From: Prorocentrum cordatum
Lineage: Eukaryota; Sar; Dinophyceae; Prorocentrales; Prorocentraceae
DNA length: 64,000 bases
NCBI GenBank assembly: GCA_963575745.1
Contig: CAUYUJ010014276.1
Span: forward strand, 37,501 to 101,500
Direction of reading: 5' to 3'
Part shown: positions 32,696 to 42,284 of the stretch, piece after piece
Position numbering within the stretch: the stretch's first letter is position 1
How the letters are laid out: each line of letters starts with the position of its first letter
Program-made: the position numbers and the translations under genes
The notes under the pieces: model-generated
What the model was told of the DNA's origin: nothing
The model's input: only the letters and a program-made list of their open reading frames with translations
The model's database searches: none

Positions 32696-35284
32696 ATGGC
32701 AGCCAACGCAAAGTCTCACGGTCATCCAGTGGGTGCCAAGCCGTGGCCATGGAGGTCAAGCACACCAGCATCTGGCTCTTCACACCGCCGACACCACGGA
32801 GGGCAAGGACAGCAGCAGCCACGGTACCAGCCCCAGCACAACCAGCACCACCACACCTCCCACCACGACGAAGACCGACAGCAGCACAACTACGCCCAGC
32901 ACCAGCAGCAGTATCAGTACGACTACACCACACCGAGAACGAAGCGGCCTCCCTCGAGAAGACGCCGCCAGGCCCCCGAGGACACCACCAACGACCACCA
33001 ACATCTGCAAAAGCTGACGAAACGACAGTTGGAGGTCACTGATAAGGTAATGCCCGCCCTGCTTTCGGATGCCAAGGGACACGAAAGTTTTTCTCTCCCT
33101 CCCGACGAGCCAGACATACGTCGGGTCTGGCACGCGACCAAGGTGGCGAGGATGGCACGTCTCGCCGACCAAGTCCTCGGAGCCAGGCAAGCTCAAGTTG
33201 ACCCAACCCGCCTGATCGAGGAGATAGCCATAGTCAAGACCATGCTACACCTGCTGGACACGCCGATGGCTCGCATTGCTCAATATAGATCTCAAGTGGA
33301 GTCACGGATCCAGAGACAGCAGATCGTCGAGAGCCAGATTCACGACCTCAATAAGGAGCACGACGAGATCAAGTACGAGATCGCATCCCTCAAGGCACTC
33401 ATCTCCGAGGCCAAACAGCATCGAGGACATGCTGAACTCTCGGAAGACAGTTGTGACGGGGACGGTGAAGATGACGTGCGCCACCGTGTCAGGGGCAAGA
33501 CACCACACCCCGAGAGACGACAGCGACCACCAGCTCATCAACCTGTGTCTGAGCCAGCGCCGGCTTCGACTACCAACGACGACAGCGACCTGCGGAAACT
33601 CATTGACGTGCTGACGAGGAGAGTGGATGAGCAGCAGCGCAACCACGGGATACACCAACACCATCTGGCGTTTCTCCACCATGAACGTGCCGAATCCGAT
33701 CAACACGAAGCACAGCGTCAACTGCAGACCGAGCAGATTCAGGAGCTTTCGCAACATCTACAACACTGTCAGGAACAATTTCAGCAAGCACAATTCCAGC
33801 AGAGACAGTCGTACTACGACGAGATCCAAGTCTTCCGACAGCGCGAGGAGCGGCTCCGACACGAGGCTCGCGAATCCATCACGGAGAACATGGCTCACTA
33901 CCAGCAGAAGGAGGCCAACCTGCGCGACCAGCTCAAGGAGGAAGAGTCAGCGCACCTCGCCACCTTCATCATCCAGAGGAAGCAAGAGGAAGAGACCTTC
34001 CGACACCAGCTACACGAGAACGCCGAGATCATGGTCCAACAATATCAACAACGCTGCCACGAACAACAGCAACGTCTTCTCTCCGAGAAAGCTCAGGCTC
34101 AGCAGGACATCAGCAACATCGCGAGGCTTGAACAGAACCGGCTTCAGGATGCCAAGGAGCTACTTTTGGAGGAGTTCGGACAGGTCCAGGCTCAGAAGTA
34201 CCGCACTTTGACGGCCCAGAGCGAGTACAACAGCGAGATCGACAGGCTTCGAGGCACTTCCCGTGACACGCAGCGCTTCGAGAACGAACTCCAGGAGCAG
34301 CACCAACTCCAACTACAGGAGCACCTTCAGCAACACAGACAGGAGCGCGAGCGACTGCACTGCGAACTACAGCAAGCCCACGAGTTCGGCACCAGCATCG
34401 ACGTGGACATCCTCAGGGAGCTCGACACACGACTCCAAGAACGAGACGAGGAAGACGCACGACTGCAAGCCCAAGCAGACGCTGAACAAGCACAAGTCGA
34501 CAAACAGATTCAAGCGGCACTCGAACTGCTGACCCCACCGTCTACCTCCGATGACTCGGGCTATCAACTCTACCTCAGAAACCGCGGCAGCAGCAGCGGT
34601 GGACAGCCCAGCAACAGCGGACAGCGCAGCAGCACACCACCACCACGACCGACTCCTGCGACGCCAACCGCCACTCCTACTGCGCGACGCCCATGCCACG
34701 ACGCCGACGACGCCAGCGTGCACACTCCAATCCCAGCCGACGACGACGACCTTTGCAGCCCAACCCCTGTTGCGAGCGACGCATATCCCTTCCCTGTCCC
34801 TACGCCATTACCCACCCCCGCCTCCAATACGCCGATCCCCACCGAGCAACCTACGCCCATCGACTTCCACCCACCCGACCCGCAGAATGACCGACCCAGC
34901 TCAGCGCCACCACCACGCACCAGAAGGACAGACTCAACTCAGCACAACCACCCATCCACTACTCTCCTCATTGACATCACTTCCGACGACGACGCACCGC
35001 CACCTTCCACCCCAGTGCGCATTCCACTAGCCGACATATCTCCTACCGCACCGATGCAGCCAATCCAACCACCACCCCGCTTCCACCTCGCCACGCCCGA
35101 CCGCGCCACCTCTGCTCCTCCGCCCCGCACCGCTCTCCGAAAAAACGGATCATCTAGACGAGCGGCCAAGCCCAAGAAAGTCCGTATCTGCGACATCGGA
35201 GACGGCTTCGCAGACCCAGGAGACCGAGTGCCAACCTTCCTCAACGACGAGGAAGCCCCTGCGGTCAACTCACCAAAAAACTAA
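32696..35284 (+). CDS. LINE ORF1, long coiled-coil protein
   Basis: 862 residues from the first ATG (32696); a GTG at 32603 would add 31. In order: a Gln/His/Pro-rich N-terminus, a long helical coiled coil dominated by Gln, Glu, Arg and His (about residues 120-610; for example EEIAIVKTMLHLLDTP, QQYQQRCHEQQQRLLSEKAQ, QEHLQQHRQERERLHCELQQ), and a Pro/Thr/Asp-rich C-terminus ending in a basic segment (SSRRAAKPKKVR) and a short acidic tail. No RRM or zinc knuckle is seen. In LINEs, ORF1 proteins bind the RNA and multimerise, which fits the coil. It ends with AAA AAC TAA, where the last two sense codons plus one base form a slippery site. ORF2 overlaps it in the -1 frame. Confidence 0.88.
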   Translation: MAANAKSHGHPVGAKPWPWRSSTPASGSSHRRHHGGQGQQQPRYQPQHNQHHHTSHHDEDRQQHNYAQHQQQYQYDYTTPRTKRPPSRRRRQAPEDTTNDHQHLQKLTKRQLEVTDKVMPALLSDAKGHESFSLPPDEPDIRRVWHATKVARMARLADQVLGARQAQVDPTRLIEEIAIVKTMLHLLDTPMARIAQYRSQVESRIQRQQIVESQIHDLNKEHDEIKYEIASLKALISEAKQHRGHAELSEDSCDGDGEDDVRHRVRGKTPHPERRQRPPAHQPVSEPAPASTTNDDSDLRKLIDVLTRRVDEQQRNHGIHQHHLAFLHHERAESDQHEAQRQLQTEQIQELSQHLQHCQEQFQQAQFQQRQSYYDEIQVFRQREERLRHEARESITENMAHYQQKEANLRDQLKEEESAHLATFIIQRKQEEETFRHQLHENAEIMVQQYQQRCHEQQQRLLSEKAQAQQDISNIARLEQNRLQDAKELLLEEFGQVQAQKYRTLTAQSEYNSEIDRLRGTSRDTQRFENELQEQHQLQLQEHLQQHRQERERLHCELQQAHEFGTSIDVDILRELDTRLQERDEEDARLQAQADAEQAQVDKQIQAALELLTPPSTSDDSGYQLYLRNRGSSSGGQPSNSGQRSSTPPPRPTPATPTATPTARRPCHDADDASVHTPIPADDDDLCSPTPVASDAYPFPVPTPLPTPASNTPIPTEQPTPIDFHPPDPQNDRPSSAPPPRTRRTDSTQHNHPSTTLLIDITSDDDAPPPSTPVRIPLADISPTAPMQPIQPPPRFHLATPDRATSAPPPRTALRKNGSSRRAAKPKKVRICDIGDGFADPGDRVPTFLNDEEAPAVNSPKN

Positions 35285-35323
35285 CGGGGCCCTCACCCCC
35301 TGGGGGGCAACTGGCCCAGGGGG
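35275..35323 (+). promoter_or_regulatory. Predicted -1 ribosomal frameshift signal
   Basis: The heptamer A AAA AAC (35275-35281) lies in the correct register of ORF1, directly before its TAA stop (35282-35284). After 14 bases comes a hairpin with a perfect 9-bp stem: CCCCCTGGG (35296-35304) pairs with CCCAGGGGG (35315-35323) around a 10-base loop. GGGG/CCCC pairs closer to the site offer alternative folds with shorter spacing. The ORF2 frame is exactly -1 and open from 35158, so a slip here fuses ORF1 to ORF2. Confidence 0.8.
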
Positions 35324-38300
35324 AACGGCCCAGCATCATACCAGAAGACTGTCAGCGCAACGACGGCACTTCCGACTCCTGCAGTGGTTACGCCGACGAC
35401 GTCAGGCGCCGACTATTTGAGCCCCTGGTGAGCTCCGATTCACCACACGACACTTCACAAGTTTCACCTACCCTCTCATCAGCCAATAGCGGCATGCGCG
35501 TTGGGGAGAGCGCACCTCCAGATCTTTACGAGCATGGCGACATGTGGGAAATCCACACACCGCCCAACATGCTACAGCCTAGTAGTGGACCGTGGACCAT
35601 CCCCTCGGCCTCTACCTCTCGCTTGGGGAGCGCGAGAAGGCTGTCTCACACAGATCCCACACTAGAACCACATACGCTAGCGGACCGACCAACTACCGCC
35701 ACCCAACCTCGACGGCAGCATGTCGACTCACATCCTCCACCAGCGGAAGCCCAGTCACGGTCGTTCCCGACGATGACGACGCCACCGCCTACGCCTCGAG
35801 AGGAAGCATCGCTTTGTGAGTACGACACGGGGGGGGGGTGCGGCCGTCTGTGGCAAGAACGACCAGAGCCACCAACAAGGCATCGACGTACTAGCCATTT
35901 TGGCCAAGATGGCGATCGAGACCGACAATTTTGCGACTCACCGAGCCGGCCATGTACATCAACTTCCTGCCGGCCACAACCTCCCATTTTTGACTCCCTT
36001 GACGCTACCCAGATCCTACACGGACAGACCGACCTGCCGAATGCGGAGAGCCACGAGGCAGTACGGCATGTTCGTTTCTCCCGCGAGGTTCATACCCGCG
36101 ACCAGCAGACCGACAATATCCTCTACCACATCGACTTCGACGAACAGGAGCCCTTACTCCAGCACCTTCGACGACTTCAGGCTCCCAGGCTCACCTTCGA
36201 CTTTACCGACCGTTGCCACAACGAGGTTTCAGATTACATGGTGCGAACATTTCCATACCGACAGCTCCCACGAGATTCTCGCCTGTATTTATACACCGAC
36301 GGCTCCAAACACCCACGCCAACATGGTCAAGACGGATGGTCAGTTGTACTCGTCGGAGAAGACGAAGAAGGTTTCTCTTTTCAAGGTGCAATAGTCGGCA
36401 AGCACCGCGACTCCACCCTCGTAGAGATCCAAAACCTCACGGACAACGAGACCACCTCGACATCCAGCGAGATCACAGCGCTCATCTGGGCGCTCGCCTA
36501 CATTATCCACAAGGACATCAACCACAGTATCTCGGTCCACTCCGACTCGCTGGGAGCGATCCAACTGGCAAGGATGGAGGCTTTTACTAACCGAGACGCC
36601 CACCTCGTGCAGCTACTGGTGATCATGTATTCGCACGTCAAGGAATATGTTGACCTGCGTCACGTTCACGCCCACGAGATGAACCCGTGGAACGAAGTTG
36701 CCGACGCCGCGGCCAACTACGCCCGCATCGAGGACTACCCGCACCCACAACCTGAATGGGCTAACATACTCAACGCGTCCCCTCAGCGCAGCTGGGAATT
36801 CCTACTCGACGCCGACAACCACACCAAGGACGCTTACCCATCCTTTTCACCTGGGATGCTCAAGGCCCAACGCATCGATACCACGGCAACGACAGCCCAC
36901 CTTTCGACACCAGCCAAGTCCACGAAGACCTCGACCGACATAGACGTCAACATCGCCACCTACAACATCCAGTCAGGGCGCGAACCTGGCCACGGCGCTC
37001 GACGACGCAAAGAAAAGATCCACAAGCTCAGAAAGACTATGCTCAACCTGTACATGGAGGACCTCCACCTGATCGGAATCCAGGAAGCCCGCACGCCATG
37101 GGGAGTTCGCAGCGGCAACGACATCACCAGCACGAGCGCGTACGCCTACCACGTCATCTCAGGGGGCCACGATCAGTACAACCTCGGCTGCGAGCTCCAC
37201 ATACTCACCAGCAAGCCGTACGGAAAGGCAGGAGCCAAGGACCTCTACTTCCGCCCCGATCAGTTCACCGTCATCGAGCACAGCCCTCGGCATCTCGTAG
37301 TAAGGATCGAAGCCCCAGGCTTTCGACATACAGTCTGCGTCGCCCATGCACCACATTCACGAGCCAAGCCACACGAGAAGGATATCTTCTGGGAGATGAT
37401 CGAGTGCGCAACTTCTAACCACAATATCAACATCTTCTTCATCGACGCCAACGCTCGAACGGGCAGCTTATGCAGCCAGGCAATCGGCGATCAAGGCTTC
37501 AAGCAAAAGGAGGACGACAACGGCGAACGCTTCCACAAGGTCCTGCAAGGTAACTCTCTCATAGCCGCGAATACCTTCAAAAGCGGAGGCCAGGACCACT
37601 ACACATGGGACTCAGGCAAGGACGTGCACAGACTGGACTACATAGTGGTTGGCCACGAGCTCTTCGACTCCATCTCCTACACGTCCGTAATGTACGGTAT
37701 CGACACAGAACACGACCACTCACACAAGAACGACCACTTCCCTGTCAAGGCTAACCTCGCCTACACCGTCGAGACCGCATACCAGCACGGCACGCCCAAG
37801 CTCGACATCGCTAAGCTCGACTCCGAGACAGCCAAGAACGACTTTCAACGACGCCTGCAGCAGATCCAACACCCCCCCTGGGAGACCAACCTCAACGACC
37901 ATACTAAGAGCATCGTCGATCAGATAAAGGAAGCAGCCTACGCCAGCTTCAAGAAGCAGCATCATGCCCCCCGCAAGCCCTACATTACCGAGGCCTCCTA
38001 CGCGCTTCTTCGATTCCGACGCACCCTCCTCAAGACGATCCGCATCGTGAAAAGGAATGGCATTGGCTCCAAGAAATCACGCAGACGGATCCGATACACC
38101 GCGCACCTCATCGCAAACCAGTCGGCTTCAGCGTCCCCTGACGACGTCATCCACCTCATGGACATCCCTGGATATACTCAGCTGATGATCAAGACCATCC
38201 TCTTCATCAACCACGCGGACCCCGACCATACCACGGCTCCACACCACGACAGCACCTACAGCACAACCACCTTCACTACAAATCTTTTCGACTCATACAT

Positions 38301-41300
38301 GAGCTTCATCCAAGATACCGACCGAGTTCTTAGAAACCGCCTCGACCACGACCGCGACGCCCACCTCGAGCGCTTCTCCGACAACATGATATTATCAGCT
38401 GCAGGGAACGCCCCGCGGCAGGAATGGACAAACGTGAGGGCTTTACTCACATACGGCGGCCGCACACCTAAGAGAACTCCGACTCCCAAAATACGCCAAG
38501 ACGATCACGGCGCTCCACTCACGACACCACAAGCCATTGCGGAGCACGCCCTTCGATACTACGGCAACATCGAGAACGGCATCAATACCGACATCGAAGG
38601 CGTCGTCAAGTACTACAACAACAAGACTGCGCACACAAAGCCGATACCCCACATCGACAATGTCCAGACCATCCACAACCTGACATCCTCCCTGGCAGCC
38701 GCCAAGAAAGGCAAACGCGGCGGGCCCGACGGGAACACCGACGACATGGCACGAGCAGCGCCGCGCCAGATTGCCCGACTTCTGCACCCCATCATGATGA
38801 AGATGCAACTGATGACGACGGAGCCTATTTCGGCGAAGGGCGGTTTCTCCACCCATTTCTCCAAAGGACAAGGACAGCTTCATCTGCAGAAAGCCTACAG
38901 GGGCATCCTCCTGAACAACACTATTGGCAAGATCAACAGCAAGTTCCTGAGAGGCCTCTTCCGCGACATCTTACCCGACCTGCTCATGGACACACAATGC
39001 GGCGCCGTCCCTCACAAGGCGACTGACTTCATCACTCACACCGCCTACACCTTCTTGGACGACTGCCGTACGCAGGCTCGCACGGGCAGCATCCTCTTCC
39101 TGGACTTGAAAGAAGCCTTCCATTCGGTAATAAGGGAGTTCATTTTCCAGCTGCCGACACAGGAGGACGAGCTCGAAGACGTCATCGACAACATCGAGAT
39201 TCCCATATGCCTCCTCCCCTCCCTACGACAACGTCTTCGCTGTCCAGCACATCTCAACGCCCACGTCGACGACTCTCACCTCTGCGCCCTCGTTGCCGAC
39301 CACCGCACGGCCAACTGGATGACCGCCAAGGGCACCGACGCATACGTGATCCCTCGCACCAGTACCAGGCCAGGGGTGCCATACTCCGACGCGGCTTTCA
39401 ACATGCATTTCTCCCTAGTGCTTCAGGCCATCGCCGACGACGCTGAAGGGGCAGAAGACGGTGAGAGCGGCCACCACATCCGCCCCTGCGACAACCCGCT
39501 CTTCTCTACGGCCCCTCATCAAGGCGGCAAGCTGACCAACATGTCCTTCGTCGACGACCTCACCGACTTCAACTCGACCACCCGCCACTCCGACATCATT
39601 GACATTACAAGAACTTCAGCCGAACGTCTATGCCGTACAGCCTTTACCTACGGGCTCAAGCCACACCCAGACAAGACCAAGGTCATCACCTCCTTTAACG
39701 GGACGGGCTCCAACGTCGCACGCAGCAGGATTGCACAGCAGAACATTACATCAATCCAGCTGAGCATCATGTCGATCTCGGTCCAGATCACAGACCAGCA
39801 CCGACTTTTAGGCACCATCCTAACCAACGGCAGCATGGGCCCCGAGGTGCAGAATCGCATGCGACGAACCGACGCTTCGGCACGAGCTCTTGAGAGGCAA
39901 ATCCTAAGACGTCGACGCCTACCCCGCAAAACGAAGATCAAGTACGTGCACGCCCTCTCGACCGCCTCATTGACCTTCAACCATCACGTCTGGACAACAC
40001 TGACCCAGACTGACCACCAGCGCATCTCCAATGCCTACTCGAAGCCCTATCGCACGGCAGCTGGATTACCTAAAGCTAACTCGCAGCTTCATCATTTCAC
40101 GGCCACCGAAGTAGTAGCTTACACCGGCATCCCCGACTTCGACCACCACCAGTCTGCTGGACGGCTGCGATACTTACCACGGCTTCTACGACACGCTCCT
40201 CAGCAGCTCCTCCAACTGCTTGACAACCAGCGACGGAGAAAGGGCTCATGGACATACATGCTTTTCCAGGACTTCGACTTCCTGCGTACATACCTGGACG
40301 ACCAGCGCTGGCCCACGACCAGCAAGCTCGACCCCGACGTTTTTGCATGGGCTCGCACCACGCCGAAGCACTTCACCAACTCCGTCAACCTGGCCGTCAC
40401 AAACTACATCCGCGCCTCCAAAGACCACGCCCACGCCGACAAGCTGACCAAGGTGTTCAGACCCGACGGCCCCATTGGTGCGGGCACCACACCATCACGC
40501 GACAACGGCGCCAGCAACTTCATCTGCTACGAGTGTGGAATCGTAACCAAGACCAAGCAGGGCATGGCAATACATATCGGACGTGAACACCGACGACCTG
40601 ATCATCCGCGAAACTGGGCATCGGGTACATCGTGCAGAATATGCCGCCAGAACTTCCACTCCTTCGCCAAGCTAGTGAAGCATCTAACCACGGTCGCCCG
40701 CTGCCGACGGTCATGGCACATGTGGTACTTACAAGGACCTGCCCTCACGGAGGAGGACGTGGCCACCAATCAGGCGATCTACGCGGCCAGCATAGTCGAC
40801 AACAAACGCAGAGGCCGCCCTGAACTATACCACCCTATCCCTGCCCATGCATCCGACGTCACTCCCTTACCCGCCCTTGACCTATCACCTTCACCACCGC
40901 CATTCTTCCCGACTGTACCAGCGCTTACACCACCACCACCAGCCCACTACCCTCGGACACCGACCAGAAACAGATCTCTGCTTTACCTCACCAACACCGA
41001 TAGACACCCGAACGATCTGCTCGACATCACGGACCAACGACTATGCTACAATGGAATGGCGATGGAACGGGTTACTATGACCTTCGATATCTACTCTGTC
41101 GATCACCCATCCCAGTACGACGCCCTCGACTCGATCCACCAGCACATTCGACAAGGCGACTTCGCGGGAGTGATGATCAACCTCTCACCCAGCACTTGGA
41201 TCGACCAAGTCGATGGCGACCCGCACGACAGAAAGGCAGCATCTTCCAGAACAACCACGGACCCTTGGGGCAGAGTAAACCTTGGAGGTGAGGCAGCCGA

Positions 41301-41763
41301 ACGTCGACTGATCGCGAACCACCACGCCCGCCTCGCCATCCACACCTTCCATGCTGCCCACGCTGCCGAAGTACCAGCACTACTAGCGCAATCTGCAGCC
41401 CCAGCAGGTCCGTCAGTGATGTGGAGTACTGAGCTGATGTTATACGCTACGGAGAATCTCGCTATGAGACGACCGACCATGGTAGACGACACCAGCAGCC
41501 TCTACGCCATCTACTACGGCCTCTCCCAGGAATACGGCAATCCCCTCGACGATTTCGTAACCTCCATTTTGGGCAGTCTGCCCCAGCATGAGGTCGGACG
41601 GCAGCCTGCTGATCCGACGACCCGAGCTGGCCGTAACATGGCCCATGACGGTCGAGACAGACGCCCACCACGGCAAGATGGCCGTAGCGCTCAAGGTGGC
41701 CGCCAACCCCATCCTGGACGCCCCCTCGAGGGCGAGGGGGGGGAGGACACGGTTAAGGCCTGA
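35281..41763 (+). CDS. LINE ORF2 polyprotein: RNase H, endonuclease, reverse transcriptase, zinc fingers
   Basis: The frame is open from 35158 to the TGA at 41761. No ATG precedes the conserved part closely (GTG at 35428; first ATG 22 codons later), and entry by frameshift at 35281 is likely, giving a fusion of about 3,020 residues. Numbering from the GTG: RNase H about 285-432 (YTDGSK D291, E348, HSDS D373, D426); AP-type endonuclease about 508-775 (TYNI N513, QEAR E553, FIDANART D673 and N675, RLDY D737, ND-H D769 and H770); reverse transcriptase about 1080-1480 (AYRGILLNN, LFLDLKEAFH D1226, RPGVPYSD, FVDD 1376-1377); C2H2 finger (C1700, C1703, H1716, H1721) and a second C2HC finger (1736-1759). 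RNase H ahead of the endonuclease is unusual; in I-like LINEs it follows the polymerase. No stop or frameshift is seen, so it may be active. Confidence 0.93.
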   Translation, partial: LTGPSPPGGQLAQGERPSIIPEDCQRNDGTSDSCSGYADDVRRRLFEPLVSSDSPHDTSQVSPTLSSANSGMRVGESAPPDLYEHGDMWEIHTPPNMLQPSSGPWTIPSASTSRLGSARRLSHTDPTLEPHTLADRPTTATQPRRQHVDSHPPPAEAQSRSFPTMTTPPPTPREEASLCEYDTGGGCGRLWQERPEPPTRHRRTSHFGQDGDRDRQFCDSPSRPCTSTSCRPQPPIFDSLDATQILHGQTDLPNAESHEAVRHVRFSREVHTRDQQTDNILYHIDFDEQEPLLQHLRRLQAPRLTFDFTDRCHNEVSDYMVRTFPYRQLPRDSRLYLYTDGSKHPRQHGQDGWSVVLVGEDEEGFSFQGAIVGKHRDSTLVEIQNLTDNETTSTSSEITALIWALAYIIHKDINHSISVHSDSLGAIQLARMEAFTNRDAHLVQLLVIMYSHVKEYVDLRHVHAHEMNPWNEVADAAANYARIEDYPHPQPEWANILNASPQRSWEFLLDADNHTKDAYPSFSPGMLKAQRIDTTATTAHLSTPAKSTKTSTDIDVNIATYNIQSGREPGHGARRRKEKIHKLRKTMLNLYMEDLHLIGIQEARTPWGVRSGNDITSTSAYAYHVISGGHDQYNLGCELHILTSKPYGKAGAKDLYFRPDQFTVIEHSPRHLVVRIEAPGFRHTVCVAHAPHSRAKPHEKDIFWEMIECATSNHNINIFFIDANARTGSLCSQAIGDQGFKQKEDDNGERFHKVLQGNSLIAANTFKSGGQDHYTWDSGKDVHRLDYIVVGHELFDSISYTSVMYGIDTEHDHSHKNDHFPVKANLAYTVETAYQHGTPKLDIAKLDSETAKNDFQRRLQQIQHPPWETNLNDHTKSIVDQIKEAAYASFKKQHHAPRKPYITEASYALLRFRRTLLKTIRIVKRNGIGSKKSRRRIRYTAHLIANQSASASPDDVIHLMDIPGYTQLMIKTILFINHADPDHTTAPHHDSTYSTTTFTTNLFDSYMSFIQDTDRVLRNRLDHDRDAHLERFSDNMILSAAGNAPRQEWTNVRALLTYGGRTPKRTPTPKIRQDDHGAPLTTPQAIAEHALRYYGNIENGINTDIEGVVKYYNNKTAHTKPIPHIDNVQTIHNLTSSLAAAKKGKRGGPDGNTDDMARAAPRQIARLLHPIMMKMQLMTTEPISAKGGFSTHFSKGQGQLHLQKAYRGILLNNTIGKINSKFLRGLFRDILPDLLMDTQCGAVPHKATDFITHTAYTFLDDCRTQARTGSILFLDLKEAFHSVIREFIFQLPTQEDELEDVIDNIEIPICLLPSLRQRLRCPAHLNAHVDDSHLCALVADHRTANWMTAKGTDAYVIPRTSTRPGVPYSDAAFNMHFSLVLQAIADDAEGAEDGESGHHIRPCDNPLFSTAPHQGGKLTNMSFVDDLTDFNSTTRHSDIIDITRTSAERLCRTAFTYGLKPHPDKTKVITSFNGTGSNVARSRIAQQNITSIQLSIMSISVQITDQHRLLGTILTNGSMGPEVQNRMRRTDASARALERQILRRRRLPRKTKIKYVHALSTASLTFNHHVWTTLTQTDHQRISNAYSKPYRTAAGLPKANSQLHHFTATEVVAYTGIPDFDHHQSAGRLRYLPRLLRHAPQQLLQLLDNQRRRKGSWTYMLFQDFDFLRTYLDDQRWPTTSKLDPDVFAWARTTPKHFTNSVNLAVTNYIRASKDHAHADKLTKVFRPDGPIGAGTTPSRDNGASNFICYECGIVTKTKQGMAIHIGREHRRPDHPRNWASGTSCRICRQNFHSFAKLVKHLTTVARCRRSWHMWYLQGPALTEEDVATNQAIYAASIVDNKRRGRPELYHPIPAHASDVTPLPALDLSPSPPPFFPTVPALTPPPPAHYPRTPTRNRSLLYLTNTDRHPNDLLDITDQRLCYNGMAMERVTMTFDIYSVDHPSQYDALDSIHQHIRQGDFAGVMINLSPSTWIDQVDGDPHDRKAASSRTTTDPWGRVNLGGEAAERRLIANHHARLAIHTFHAAHAAEVPALLAQSAAPAGPSVMWSTELMLYATENLAMRRPTMVDDTSSLYAIYYGLSQEYGNPLDDFVTSILGSLPQHEVGRQPADPTTRAGRNMAHDGRDRRPPRQDGRSAQGGRQPHPGRPLEGEGGEDTVKA

Positions 41764-41875
41764 CCGACCTGCCGCCGCCTGCGTGCAGGCCGTCATGGGG
41801 GTGGTTTCCCTTCCTCATCAGGCCTTTAATGAGCCCCCTCCTCCTGCTCCATCTTGCCACCCCCATGCGGCCTCT

Positions 41876-42025
41876 CCGGGAGCCCCCCCGAAGGAGGAGC
41901 AGATCCGCTGCACTTAAAGGCCCCTTAAGTGCAGCGGGCTGTCTTGGCCTCCGGGGACCCCCCCGAAGGAGGAGCAGATCCGCTGCACTTAAGGGCCCCT
42001 TAAGTGCAGCGGGCTGTCTTGGCCT
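41876..42025 (+). repeat. Two tandem 75-bp units with palindromes in the LINE 3' region
   Basis: Units start CCGGGAGCCCCCCCGAAGGA (41876) and CCGGGGACCCCCCCGAAGGA (41951), and a partial third begins at 42026. Unit 1 has a 13-bp stem, CCGCTGCACTTAA (41905-41917) with its complement at 41925-41937. Unit 2 has a 16-bp stem, CCGCTGCACTTAAGGG (41980-41995) with its complement at 41997-42012 and a single-base centre. Confidence 0.92.
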
Positions 42026-42216
42026 CCGGGAGCCCCCCCCCCCCAAATTTTTCTCGGCCCTTTTCGGCCCCCGCCCCTCCCCTTGCGAAGCCTTGGCGGC
42101 TTTCCCCTTGTCCTCCTGGCGGGGGTCTGTGTCGGGGGGTGGCCCCCCCTACGCGCTTCGGGCGCGCGCGTGTAGCCCCGGCCGCGCGGACGGCTGCGTC
42201 CGACAGGACATCGAGC

Positions 42217-42240
42217 CGATAGCGATAGCGATAGCGATAG
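42217..42240 (+). repeat. (CGATAG)4 tail of the LINE
   Basis: Four perfect CGATAG units end the element immediately before the right target-site copy. Short tandem repeats at the 3' end are common in LINEs without poly(A). Confidence 0.9.
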
Positions 42241-42250
42241 GGACGATGGA
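42239..42250 (+). repeat. Target-site duplication, right copy
   Basis: AGGGACGATGGA, identical to 32312-32323. The first two bases may belong to the tail, so the true duplication could be 10-12 bp. Confidence 0.85.
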
Positions 42251-42284
42251 GGGCGAGGGAGAAGGGAGGTGAGGAGGGTGGAGA

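Larger units (their letters stand above)
32324..42238 (+). mobile_element. Complete LINE (non-LTR) retrotransposon, 9.9 kb
   Basis: The element is bounded by a 12-bp target-site duplication. It has a 5' leader (32324-32695), ORF1, ORF2 in the -1 frame, a 3' region with two 75-bp palindromic repeats and a (CGATAG)4 tail; the last two bases of the tail run merge with the right-hand duplication. Both ORFs are intact and all visible catalytic residues of the RNase H, endonuclease and polymerase domains are kept, which suggests recent insertion. Its coding strand is rich in A and C, unlike the G-rich flanks. It lies in sense orientation in an intron of the TBC gene. The absence of LTRs, the AP-type endonuclease and the short-repeat 3' tail place it among LINEs. 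Confidence 0.92.

Noticed and set aside
32020-33042. 340-residue + frame crossing the LINE start
   Set aside because: It spans the target-site duplication and overlaps ORF1 in another frame, so it cannot be a conserved gene.
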